DNA of 20,286 bases, from contig DJPV01000063.1 of assembly GCA_002437435.1 (NCBI GenBank), forward strand, positions 1-20,286, given 5' to 3'. The notes beneath the pieces are model-generated. The model saw only the letters and a list, made by a program, of their open reading frames with translations. It made no database searches and had not been told where the DNA came from. The position numbers were made by a program, and so were the translations under genes. Position 1 is the first letter of the stretch, and each line of letters starts with the position of its first letter. This DNA comes from Lachnospiraceae bacterium UBA6403. GTDB taxonomy: Bacteria; Bacillota; Clostridia; Lachnospirales; Lachnospiraceae. Below, in pieces: positions 1 to 7,686 of this stretch.

Positions 1-2
1 AC

Positions 3-197
3 GTAGCGGTACTAAACTCATCACCAGATGGTGATTCGTTAAGGACCGACGTTAGAATAGGTCTGCTTCATAAAATATATATCCCTCCGGCTTCAAATTT
101 TTTAGGCGTTAGTTCATCATACCAATCAGTGGTATTTCCACTGCTCTATGTTAGTTTTGGTTTGAATGAGAATGAGTTGCAGTTTGGGTTAAAATAG
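3..197 (+). CDS. Possible 3' end of an unidentified gene (partial)
   Basis: A plus-strand frame is open from the left edge to a TAG at 195-197 (64 codons). I do not recognise the product; its last residues read NENELQFGLK. Codon choice (CTA, AGG, TCG, CTC) is unlike the neighbouring genes, and 64 open codons can arise by chance. The opposite strand also reads plausibly here but is broken by TGA and TAG. This may be a real gene tail, a decayed gene or non-coding sequence. Confidence is low. Confidence 0.25.
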   Translation, partial: VAVLNSSPDGDSLRTDVRIGLLHKIYIPPASNFLGVSSSYQSVVFPLLYVSFGLNENELQFGLK

Positions 198-329
198 GGT
201 ATGTTGAGTATATAATTATGTAGAATATGAAATAATGCAGAATATAGAATCGTGCAAAATATAGTGTAATGCAGAAATATTGAATAAGAGAATGTATAAT
301 AAATTACAGGGCTACAGGAGGTTACGAGA
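198..329 (+). promoter_or_regulatory. AT-rich upstream region of the dehydrogenase/CoA-transferase pair
   Basis: This stretch is very AT-rich and holds two loose repeats of a motif like AATGCAGAA(T)AT (around 234-247 and 268-280). A TATAAT at 295-300 could be a -10 box, but I see no good -35 at the right distance. An AGGAGG ribosome site at 316-321 lies 8 nt before the ATG at 330 and decides that start. Confidence 0.35.
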
Positions 330-1397
330 ATGGCGAAGATTGATACCAGGGAGATACAGATACCATCGATATTGAAGGTGGAGAAAGACCTGCTCAGACG
401 GATCGGAGGTTATCTTGCAGATGAGGGCATTTACAAGGTTGTGATCCTGTTTGGCAATGGGTTGATCGATATGTTTGGACATACAGTGATGGAGGGTATG
501 GCAGACAGTGGTGTTGAGGTGCTTCAATATATGGAGATGGATACCGTTCGGATCGATGATCTGGTGCAGCTTGCATTTTCATTTCCGAATACAACACAGG
601 CGGTACTTGGTATCGGAGGCGGCAAGGTTGTCGATGCAGCAAAATACTGTGGCTTTTTGAGAAAACTGCCATTTATCAGTGTGCCGACGTCGGCATCCAG
701 TGATGGATTTTCCAGTGCCAGTGCATCTCTGCTCGTGGAGGGACGACGCAAATCTGTACCGGCGGGGATCGCGTATGGAATCTTCGCAGATATCGATGTG
801 ATAAAAGGTGCACCGGAAGCATTTCTGTTTTCCGGTATCGGAGATATGGTATCGAAGATCACAGCACTCTATGACTGGATTTTTGAAGAATTGCATGGAC
901 ACGGTTCCGTAAATGATTTTGCGATGATGATATCGAAGAAAGCGGTCAACAGTTTTGTGCGGACACCGTTTAAAGATATTCATGATGAACGGTTTATCAA
1001 GGAACTCTTGGATTCTCTTGCCATGAGCGGTGTGGCAAATGAGATTGCAGGAGACAGCGCACCGACCAGTGGAAGTGAGCATCTGATCTCGCATGCGTTG
1101 GATCAAATGCTGGAACGACCGCAGCTTCATGGTATTCAGGTCGGAGTTGCAACATATCTGATGAGCGTTGTTCAGGATCACAGATATGAGCGGATCAATA
1201 CGGTATTTACAGATACCGGATTCTGGGATTATGTGAAGACAGTCGGCATGAAAAGGGATGATTTTATCCGTGCAATAGAAAAAGCACCATCCATAAAACC
1301 ATTCCGGTATACCTATCTTCATGAAGAACAGTATCGGAAGAAAGCGGTAGAAGTATTACAGTCAGATCCGAAACTGTCAGAGGTTTTACAGGCATAG
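330..1397 (+). CDS. sn-glycerol-1-phosphate dehydrogenase-like, iron-type alcohol dehydrogenase superfamily
   Basis: A 355-residue NAD(P)- and metal-dependent dehydrogenase, complete in length for the AraM/EgsA-type family. The dinucleotide-binding loop GIGGGKVVDAAKY lies at residues 94-106, followed by the family segment SVPTSASSDGFSS at 117-129. Likely metal ligands are Asp172 (GIGDM), His251 (SEHLISHALD) and His267 (QLHGIQVG), all present. Family members reduce dihydroxyacetone phosphate to sn-glycerol-1-phosphate; substrate here is inferred from overall similarity, and another small polyol phosphate or aldehyde is possible. No signal peptide, so cytoplasmic. AGGAGG sits 8 nt before the ATG. 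The CoA-transferase gene follows after 37 nt on the same strand with no visible terminator between them, suggesting one operon. A second, more distant iron-type dehydrogenase lies at 7686-8795. Confidence 0.85.
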   Translation: MAKIDTREIQIPSILKVEKDLLRRIGGYLADEGIYKVVILFGNGLIDMFGHTVMEGMADSGVEVLQYMEMDTVRIDDLVQLAFSFPNTTQAVLGIGGGKVVDAAKYCGFLRKLPFISVPTSASSDGFSSASASLLVEGRRKSVPAGIAYGIFADIDVIKGAPEAFLFSGIGDMVSKITALYDWIFEELHGHGSVNDFAMMISKKAVNSFVRTPFKDIHDERFIKELLDSLAMSGVANEIAGDSAPTSGSEHLISHALDQMLERPQLHGIQVGVATYLMSVVQDHRYERINTVFTDTGFWDYVKTVGMKRDDFIRAIEKAPSIKPFRYTYLHEEQYRKKAVEVLQSDPKLSEVLQA

Positions 1398-1434
1398 TTT
1401 AAATGAAGGACGGTTAAGCGAAGGAGGAAATAGT

Positions 1435-2778
1435 ATGACATACGGACATTTTTTAGAGGAATACAAACGAAAACTCCGCACGCCGGAGGAGGCGGTTTCC
1501 GTAGTAAAAGATGGGGACTGGGTGGATTATACCTGTTCACTCGGAAAGCCGGAGATCCTTGACCGTGCGCTGGCAAAACGCAGAGATGAGCTGTTCGATG
1601 TTAAGGTGCGCGGAAATCTGATCTCAGGACCGATCGCGGTTGCTGAATGCGATGAGAGTCAGGAGCATTTTACTTACCATAGCTGGCATTGTTCAGCATA
1701 TGAACGGTCGTTATGTGACCGTGGACTCTGTTATTATATTCCGATGGTATTTCACAATAATGCCGCATATTATGAGTATTTCCTGAAGGTAAATGTAGTT
1801 ATGCTCAGTGTTTCGCCGATGGATCGGCACGGATATTTTAATTATTCGGTCAATACCGGTGTGGCTGCACCGATCGTCCGGGCTGCAGATATCGTTATTG
1901 TAGAGATCAATGAAAATCTTCCAAAGGTACGTGGCGGCTATGATGAATGTATTCATATTTCGGACATTGATTATATCGTGGAAGGAGAGCATGAGCCATA
2001 TCCGGATCTGCTGATGCCGGAGCCGACTGCAGTTGACCGGAAGATCGCAGAGCTTATTATTCCGTATATTGTAGATGGTGCGACCCTGCAGATTGGTATT
2101 GGCAGTATGCCAGGTGCGCTGGGAGATATTATTGCAGAGTCTGATCTGAAAGATCTCGGTATGCATACAGAACTTTGCAGCGATGCATATCTGAAGATGT
2201 ATCGGGCAGGAAAACTTACAAATAAACGCAAGCGGATCGATCGTGGAAAAGGAGTATTTGGCTGTGCGGTTGGAAGCCGGAGCTTATACGACTGGATCGA
2301 TGACAATCCGGGAGTGGCGGCATATCCGTTAGAGTATGTGAACCGACCAAGTGTGATAGGAGAGATTGATAATATGGTTTCGATCAACAGCTGTGTTGCC
2401 GTTGATCTGTATGGGCAGGTAGCAGCGGAGAGTGCAGGCGTCAGACAGATATCCGGAACCGGCGGCCAGCTGGATTTTCTTGTTGGAGCATCTGCATCCA
2501 AAGGTGGTAAAGCATTTATCTGTATGAGTTCAGTGTATAAGGACAGCAAGGGCGTGGTTCATTCCAGAATTCATCCACAGTTTAATGGCGATATTGTAAC
2601 TTCGCCAAGAAGCCAGGTTTATTTTCTTGCAACAGAATATGGTGTCGTGAATCTGGAAGGCCGTTCCACCTGGGAGCGGGCAGAGGCATTGGTATCAATT
2701 GCACACCCGGATTTTCGAGATGAGCTGATCCGGGAGGCGGAGACAAGAAAAATCTGGAGAAGATCCAGTCGGAGATAA
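1435..2778 (+). CDS. Butyryl-CoA:acetate CoA-transferase or close homologue (acetyl-CoA hydrolase/transferase family)
   Basis: A 447-residue family I CoA-transferase, about the 448 residues usual for the butyrate-pathway enzymes. The probable catalytic glutamate is Glu246 in GMHTELCSDAY; the CoA-site loop GTGGQLDF is at 341-348. The C-terminal part TEYGVVNLEGRSTWERAEAL and the ending IWRRSSRR are intact, so the gene is not truncated. The expected reaction is transfer of CoA from butyryl-CoA to acetate, giving butyrate and acetyl-CoA, the last step of butyrate formation in many Lachnospiraceae. 4-hydroxybutyrate CoA-transferases are close relatives and cannot be excluded by eye. AAGGAGG ends 9 nt before the ATG. 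A short hairpin TAAAGA/TCTTTA (2776-2793) overlaps the stop codon and could be a weak terminator. Confidence 0.85.
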   Translation: MTYGHFLEEYKRKLRTPEEAVSVVKDGDWVDYTCSLGKPEILDRALAKRRDELFDVKVRGNLISGPIAVAECDESQEHFTYHSWHCSAYERSLCDRGLCYYIPMVFHNNAAYYEYFLKVNVVMLSVSPMDRHGYFNYSVNTGVAAPIVRAADIVIVEINENLPKVRGGYDECIHISDIDYIVEGEHEPYPDLLMPEPTAVDRKIAELIIPYIVDGATLQIGIGSMPGALGDIIAESDLKDLGMHTELCSDAYLKMYRAGKLTNKRKRIDRGKGVFGCAVGSRSLYDWIDDNPGVAAYPLEYVNRPSVIGEIDNMVSINSCVAVDLYGQVAAESAGVRQISGTGGQLDFLVGASASKGGKAFICMSSVYKDSKGVVHSRIHPQFNGDIVTSPRSQVYFLATEYGVVNLEGRSTWERAEALVSIAHPDFRDELIREAETRKIWRRSSRR

Positions 2779-2812
2779 AGAACGGCATCTTTACCTGATT
2801 GATATACAGCAT

Positions 2813-2830
2813 ATATCAAATGTTTGATAT
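2813..2830. repeat. Perfect 18-bp palindrome in the spacer after the CoA-transferase gene
   Basis: ATATCAAA, TG, TTTGATAT: two perfect 8-bp arms around 2 nt. It has the size and symmetry of a dimeric repressor site, and no U-tract follows, so an operator is more likely than a terminator. It lies 149 bp upstream of the decayed HD-GYP gene. No regulator can be assigned. The rest of 2779-2978 is AT-rich without a recognisable gene. Confidence 0.45.
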
Positions 2831-2978
2831 CCTGACTGAAATGAAGATTAGCTGGAATATTATGCTTATATAGTGGTAAATTTTATTAAAAATTGGTATT
2901 ATTATTATATTTGTAAGAATATTTTCGAGTATATTATTTCAGGGATGGAAAAAAGTTAGGTGAAGGGACAGAAGATTA

Positions 2979-3472
2979 ATGAAAAAAGTCAGTAGAAAAC
3001 AGTATGTACTTACGCTTATTGTCTGCTTTGCGGCGATAACAGTTCTGTCTGTACGTTATCTATGTGGCGGACAGAACATACACTGGATCAGCTGGATGCA
3101 ACAAACAGTGAATTATCTAAGACAAATAATACAGTGATGCAGATCCTTGCAAAGACGATCGATGCAAAGGACAAATATACCAGAGACCATTCAGTCCGTG
3201 TTGCTTATTACAGCAGAGAGCTTGCAAAACGTATGGGTAAGTCGGAAGAAGAACAGGAGAAGATCTATCGGATCGCGTTGTTACATGATGTAGGAAAGAT
3301 CCGTATTCCAGATACGATCATTAATAAGCCGGGACGGTTGACTGATCAGGAATTCTCAATGATAAAGCTGCATACAGTTGCAGGCTATCATATCTTAAAA
3401 GGAAGTAATCGTTTTGACGAGATGGCACAGGGGGCAAAATATCATCATGCTTCGGATGATCGACGAGGATAA
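2979..3472 (+). pseudogene. Broken HD-GYP domain protein (internal deletion/frameshift and 3' truncation)
   Basis: An ATG at 2979 opens a frame with a charged start (MKKVSRKQ) and a membrane segment (YVLTLIVCFAAITVLSV), but the frame stops at an early TGA. The HD-GYP part reads in another frame from about 3062. It has a short coiled-coil-like linker, then KDKYTRDHS, the HD motif LLHDVGKIRIPD and NKPGRLTDQEF. It ends just after KYHHASDDRRG, where the family continues into the GYP motif. The GYP residues and the rest of the domain are missing. HD-GYP proteins hydrolyse cyclic di-GMP; this copy should be inactive. The likely history is loss of the sensor region with a frame change, plus deletion of the 3' end up to the following receiver gene. 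An alternative is a sequencing error at the first break, but that would not restore the missing C-terminus. Confidence 0.75.
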
Positions 3473-3482
3473 ACAATACAAA

Positions 3483-3860
3483 ATGAAACAGACGGAGGAA
3501 CTCCGTCGAAAGATCCTTGTTGTAGATGATGATGAGATGAATTTCCGTGTGATCGGAAATATCTGTAAAGAAGAGCCATTATACCAGATCTATGGTGCAG
3601 AGAGTGGAAAAGAAGCTGTGGAATTCCTGAAATCACAGAAGGTGGATCTTATTCTGCTTGATATCGAGATGCCGGGAATGAATGGATTTGAGACCTTTGA
3701 ACAGATCAGACAGATCACAGATGTACCGGTGGCATTTATTACAGCGACCAGAGATTATGATATGATAGAAAAAGCCAGAAAACTGGGAGTAGAGGATTAT
3801 ATTACGAAACCATATCTTGCGGCAGTATTTCTGGAAACGATTCATGGAATCATGAATTAG
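3483..3860 (+). CDS. Stand-alone receiver (REC) domain protein
   Basis: A 125-residue single-domain response regulator from the ATG at 3483. Acidic pocket residues DDD are at 15-17, the phospho-acceptor is Asp60 (LILLDIEMPGMNG), Thr/Ser position in FITAT and the conserved lysine is Lys109 (YITKP). No output domain follows, so it probably relays phosphate or acts by protein contact; the Hpt gene 92 bp downstream is the obvious partner. The frame is open further upstream into the decayed HD-GYP gene (possible ATGs at 3414 and 3456), but only the 3483 start has a purine-rich site (GAGGA, 3465-3469), and its 13-nt spacing is long. The gene may be the separated REC part of an older multidomain protein. 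Confidence 0.8.
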   Translation: MKQTEELRRKILVVDDDEMNFRVIGNICKEEPLYQIYGAESGKEAVEFLKSQKVDLILLDIEMPGMNGFETFEQIRQITDVPVAFITATRDYDMIEKARKLGVEDYITKPYLAAVFLETIHGIMN

Positions 3861-3951
3861 ATAAATATAAGAATTATTGAAAAAGTATGGTTCGGGGTGA
3901 TGCTCCATCTGGTGTAGGGACTGAATGGAGAAAAAGAAAGGGGAAGATTAC

Positions 3952-4293
3952 ATGAAACAGGTAAATATTGACCATGAATCTGCACTGACTTATTGTGCAG
4001 GAAATGAGAAATATCTACAGGAAATGTTTGAAATGTATGCAGATACAAATTGTCTGGATAAGATCCGACAGGCATATGTGAAAGAAGATTGGGAGAATTA
4101 TCGTATCCTGGTGCATTCCTTAAAGAGTACTTCACGGACAATTGGAGCAAATGAGATGGCGGATGCGGCAACCCGTTTAGAGGCAGCTGTAAAGGCTGGT
4201 GATATCGAGCAGGTGAAAGCACTGAACGATGACACTATGGAATTATATGAGGCCGTTATTGACTGGTGCAGAGCAAAGAAACCTGTATCATAA
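3952..4293 (+). CDS. Hpt (histidine phosphotransfer) domain protein
   Basis: A 113-residue protein, mostly helical, with the Hpt signature VHSLKSTSRTIGA; the phospho-accepting residue is His55. The start at 3952 is chosen over the ATG at 3925 because AAAGGGGAAG lies just before it. Hpt proteins carry phosphate between receiver domains in multistep relays. Together with the receiver gene upstream this forms a REC-Hpt pair, but no histidine kinase lies next to it: its kinase must be elsewhere, or was lost when the upstream gene decayed. The stop codon is the first part of the terminator stem that follows. Confidence 0.8.
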   Translation: MKQVNIDHESALTYCAGNEKYLQEMFEMYADTNCLDKIRQAYVKEDWENYRILVHSLKSTSRTIGANEMADAATRLEAAVKAGDIEQVKALNDDTMELYEAVIDWCRAKKPVS

Positions 4294-4340
4294 AAGAAAA
4301 GGTGAAGATAGCAGTTGTGCATATCTTCACTTTTCTTTTA
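4291..4340 (+). terminator. Intrinsic terminator after the Hpt gene
   Basis: TAAAAGAAAAGGTGAAGATA (4291-4310) pairs with 4322-4340 over about 19 bp with one bulged G; the loop is 11 nt. A-rich on the left and T-rich on the right, it may act in both directions. The stop codon of the Hpt gene (4291-4293) forms its base. Confidence 0.85.
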
Positions 4341-4389
4341 TAATAGGGAATATAGAATAATACAGATATAATAGGAATGAGAGACAGAA

Positions 4390-6504
4390 ATGAAAATAAC
4401 GATAGGAGCTACATTACATCATTATAATAAGAAAAATTTCATAAAGGATCTTTTGGCGGGCATTATCATCATGACAGTATCGATACCGATATCCATGGGA
4501 TATGCACAGATTGCAGGACTCCCGGCAGTCTATGGCTTATATGGTTCGGTATTTCCGATCCTGATATTTGCGCTATTCTCGACATCACCACAGTTCATCT
4601 TTGGCGTGGATGCGGCTCCGGCGGCACTCATCGGATCTGCCCTGTTAAGTCTTAATATAGAGGGTGGGTCGGAAGAAGCAATGACTGTTGTTCCGGTGCT
4701 GACCTTCTTTGTAGCGTTGTGGCTTCTTGCATTTTATATTATGAAGGCGGGGAAGTTGGTTAACTATATATCGGCTCCGGTTATGGGTGGTTTTATTACA
4801 GGAATCTGTACTACTATTATACTAATGCAGATACCAAAGCTGATGGGTGGTTCAGCAGGAACCGGAGAGTTCTTTGAACTGGCAGAACATATTATAAAAA
4901 CTGCGCAGAATATCAACTGGCAGTCGGTGGTAATGGGACTTGCGGCACTTGCCATATTGCTGATATCCAAGAAACTGGTTCCGAAATTTCCGATGGCAGT
5001 CCTTCTGATGGTGGCAGGTGCAGGAATGACATATCTGCTTCCGGTAGAAGAATGGGGTGTGCAGACACTTGCTTTTGTTGATACCGGACTTCCGCGTTGG
5101 GCAATACCGGATTTTAGTGTGATATCGGTTCGTGAAGCGGTGACGATCAGCCTGTCGGTAGCAGTTGTTATAATGGCGGAAACACTTCTCGCGGAGAATA
5201 ACTTTGCGCAGAAGAACGGTTACCGGATCAATGATAATCAGGAGATCCTTGCATTTTCAATGGGAAATTTTCTTGCGGCATTTACCGGCTGCTGTCCGAT
5301 CAATGGCTCGGTATCAAGAACGGCAATGGGAGAACAGTATCAGGCAAAGACTCAGCTTACAGGTATTGTAGCAGGTCTATCCATGATCGTTGTGCTGGTC
5401 TGTGCGACCGGATTTATCGGTTATCTTCCGGTTCCGGTGCTTACAGCCATCGTGATATCAGCATTGCTTGGAGCAACGGAATTCGACCTTGCAGCAAGAC
5501 TGTTTAAGGTCAGCCGTACTGAGTGCCTGATCTTTTTCGGGGCATTCTTTGGTGTGCTGTTACTCGGCACGATCAACGGTGTATTGATCGGCATTATCCT
5601 TTCATTTACAGAGATGATCATACGGACAGCCAAGCCTGCAAGATGTTTCCTTGGAATCCAGCCGGGACACAGACATTTCCGTGATCTGAAGGAGAGCAGC
5701 CAGATCCATGCGATCTCCGGTGTGCTGATCTATCGATTCAGCAGTAATCTGTTCTTTGCAAATATACAGATCTTCCAGAGAGATATTGAAGATCATATCA
5801 CGCCTGAAACAAAGGCGGTTATCATAGATGCAAGTGGAATCGGAAGTATCGATATAACAGCGGCAGACCGGATCGCTATGTTATATCAGTCGTTAAAGGA
5901 AAAGGGCATCCGTTTCTATATGACAGAGCATATAGCAGATGTCAATGAACAGCTTCGTAAGCTGGGACTTGGTTATCTGATTGAGGAAGGCTGCGTCAGA
6001 CGAACGGTACATATTGCCTTAAAGGATATGGGAATCAAGCGCCCATATCCGTTAGAAGGCGGTGTGGACAACCAGCCGAGGAGTGCGTCAAGAAAGCGTG
6101 CAGATAATCGTGTTCAGGAATTTGTCTGGGCATTTGGAGCGGAGAGTGAGGATGAGATCGAGAAGCAGATCCGGCTTCAGATCGAGCATCTGAAACAGAA
6201 TGGTGATGTTGATGAACTTATGCATGGAAGCTGGTCCCATATGGAAGCGATGGATGAGGATGAGTGGTTAGAGCATCTGGAAGAACATCTGAAAGAGATC
6301 GTTCATATATCAGGTAAGGATGAGGAAACGATCGCCAGACGCTTTGAGGAGCATCGTAGAGAGATCCACGACCGTATTGCAAAGGATCATCCGGAACTTG
6401 CAGAGAAATTTAAAGAACGAAGACATCTGCTGGACGAGCATCTGAAAGAAAAACACCCGGAGGTCTACGAGCTGGTCGTAAAACTCCGGGAGAAAGATAA
6501 TTAA
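4390..6504 (+). CDS. SulP-family anion transporter with STAS domain and a charged C-terminal extension
   Basis: A 704-residue membrane protein. Residues about 18-415 form the hydrophobic SulP core, with the family motifs IPISMGYAQIAGLPAVYGLYG near the start and NGSVSRTAMG near 305-314. A STAS domain follows at about 440-550 (DASGIGSIDITAADR). SulP proteins carry sulfate, bicarbonate, dicarboxylates or other anions; substrate cannot be read here. Unusual is the last ~150 residues (551-704): hydrophilic, rich in Glu, Lys, His and Arg, with repeated EHLKE/LDEHLKEKHPE-type segments likely to be helical or coiled-coil. Most SulP proteins end soon after STAS. The ATG at 4390 has only a weak purine-rich site. 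A TATAAT lies at 4368-4373. The stop codon abuts the stop codon of the opposite-strand gene with no spacer. Confidence 0.85.
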   Translation: MKITIGATLHHYNKKNFIKDLLAGIIIMTVSIPISMGYAQIAGLPAVYGLYGSVFPILIFALFSTSPQFIFGVDAAPAALIGSALLSLNIEGGSEEAMTVVPVLTFFVALWLLAFYIMKAGKLVNYISAPVMGGFITGICTTIILMQIPKLMGGSAGTGEFFELAEHIIKTAQNINWQSVVMGLAALAILLISKKLVPKFPMAVLLMVAGAGMTYLLPVEEWGVQTLAFVDTGLPRWAIPDFSVISVREAVTISLSVAVVIMAETLLAENNFAQKNGYRINDNQEILAFSMGNFLAAFTGCCPINGSVSRTAMGEQYQAKTQLTGIVAGLSMIVVLVCATGFIGYLPVPVLTAIVISALLGATEFDLAARLFKVSRTECLIFFGAFFGVLLLGTINGVLIGIILSFTEMIIRTAKPARCFLGIQPGHRHFRDLKESSQIHAISGVLIYRFSSNLFFANIQIFQRDIEDHITPETKAVIIDASGIGSIDITAADRIAMLYQSLKEKGIRFYMTEHIADVNEQLRKLGLGYLIEEGCVRRTVHIALKDMGIKRPYPLEGGVDNQPRSASRKRADNRVQEFVWAFGAESEDEIEKQIRLQIEHLKQNGDVDELMHGSWSHMEAMDEDEWLEHLEEHLKEIVHISGKDEETIARRFEEHRREIHDRIAKDHPELAEKFKERRHLLDEHLKEKHPEVYELVVKLREKDN

Positions 6505-7686
6505 TTATTTCGTATCGCATCTTGTTACGATCATGTGAATGAGATAAGGAATCAGAATAACCGGGATTGCCAGATATGCCAGAAAACTGTAAGCTTTCTG
6601 GATCAAGGTCAGTAAGCCGAACTGGGCAATGCCGAAATCTGCCAGACAACAGAGAATAGCAATAATGACCTCCTTAAAAGTAATCTTTGAAAATATATCT
6701 GATTTTATGCTGTCGGACGGACGATCAGAATTGATACCGGTTCCGGCAGATTTTTTTGTCCCTTTATCGATGCTGCTGCTGATTCTGGTTACCATGGCTG
6801 CAACCATATTGACAGCAGTTGAGACTGCTCCAAGGATGATCAGAATGGAGATCAACGGTGTCATGAAGCGGCTGCCTACACCATTTTTTACCATGAATAA
6901 AGTTGGGACACTCTGCTCTGCCATTTCCGGTTTCGAGGCAACGGTCATGATGCCCAGAACCACGATCGTCATCATAATGGCATTGATCACGCAGCCGATT
7001 CCCATACTCTTGACGGCATCCTTTGGCTTGTCAAAGGATTTGGCGTGCTGGACAAATACAGCGACATTGGCGAGCTGGAAAGTTCCATATAAAAAGGCTG
7101 AATACAGGGCTTTTCCAAAGGGAAGATGATTATTTATCATGATAGTTGCTGTTTCTTTGATGGCTGATGCACCTGTGATGATGTTCGGAACGTAGACGAT
7201 CAGTAATCCAACGATGATACAGATGGATAGAACAGAAGCAACTTTGCGTACCAGATCTGTTCCGAAGATAGCCACGATAAATATAAAGATACCTATGATC
7301 AAAGTACAGAGCAGGTACGGAAGTCCGGTCAAAGTACTGAGTGTCGCGCCACCTGTTGCAAATGCTACGGCAGGAGCTACACACATAACACAGATATATA
7401 GAACCTCGAATAGATTTGAAAATATTGGAGCAAACCGTCCATAGAATGCATTGTTATAGGAACGGTAATCATATACCTCGTGTTTTCTTGCAAATCTCAT
7501 GCAGTAAGCGAAGAAAACGGCATTATAGATCATGGCAAGTGCAGGCATGACCAGACACCAGATACCATAGCGGACATAGTAGCTGTAAATCTGTGCGCCA
7601 GAAGCAAAACCGCCGCCAAAGTGTGTTGTAAACCATACAAATGCAACACCAAATAATATGGTACTGCTCTTTTTTATCTGTTCCAT
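6505..7686 (-). CDS. YkvI-family membrane transporter (APC/LeuT-fold type)
   Basis: A 393-residue polytopic protein with about ten hydrophobic segments. The start VAFVWFTTHFGGGFASGAQ has the glycine-rich unwound TM1 typical of the YkvI group within the LeuT-fold superfamily. A polar cytoplasmic loop at about 311-335 (TKKSAGTGINSDRPSDS) precedes the last membrane segments. Function of the family is not established; a solute:cation symporter is the usual suggestion. The ATG overlaps the stop of the dehydrogenase gene upstream as TAATG, so the two are translationally coupled, and the carrier may import the dehydrogenase's substrate (inference). No terminator is visible after it, because the SulP gene ends at the adjacent base. 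Confidence 0.8.
   Translation of the reverse strand: MEQIKKSSTILFGVAFVWFTTHFGGGFASGAQIYSYYVRYGIWCLVMPALAMIYNAVFFAYCMRFARKHEVYDYRSYNNAFYGRFAPIFSNLFEVLYICVMCVAPAVAFATGGATLSTLTGLPYLLCTLIIGIFIFIVAIFGTDLVRKVASVLSICIIVGLLIVYVPNIITGASAIKETATIMINNHLPFGKALYSAFLYGTFQLANVAVFVQHAKSFDKPKDAVKSMGIGCVINAIMMTIVVLGIMTVASKPEMAEQSVPTLFMVKNGVGSRFMTPLISILIILGAVSTAVNMVAAMVTRISSSIDKGTKKSAGTGINSDRPSDSIKSDIFSKITFKEVIIAILCCLADFGIAQFGLLTLIQKAYSFLAYLAIPVILIPYLIHMIVTRCDTK

Noticed and set aside
1..160. Minus-strand reading that looks protein-like near the left edge (for example DWYDELTPKKFEAGG)
   Set aside because: It is interrupted by TGA and preceded by TAG without a start codon; the open plus frame is at least as likely, and neither is convincing.
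579..1322. Minus-strand ORF of 247 codons inside the dehydrogenase gene
   Set aside because: It is a mirror of the real gene; the Cys/His/Arg-rich composition and lack of any domain are typical of antisense frames.
1971..2549. Minus-strand ORF of 192 codons inside the CoA-transferase gene
   Set aside because: Ser/Pro/Ile-rich shadow frame opposite a fully supported gene, with no ribosome site.
6629..7129. Plus-strand ORF opposite the YkvI-like gene
   Set aside because: The minus-strand product has clear membrane segments and coupled start; the plus frame is its shadow.
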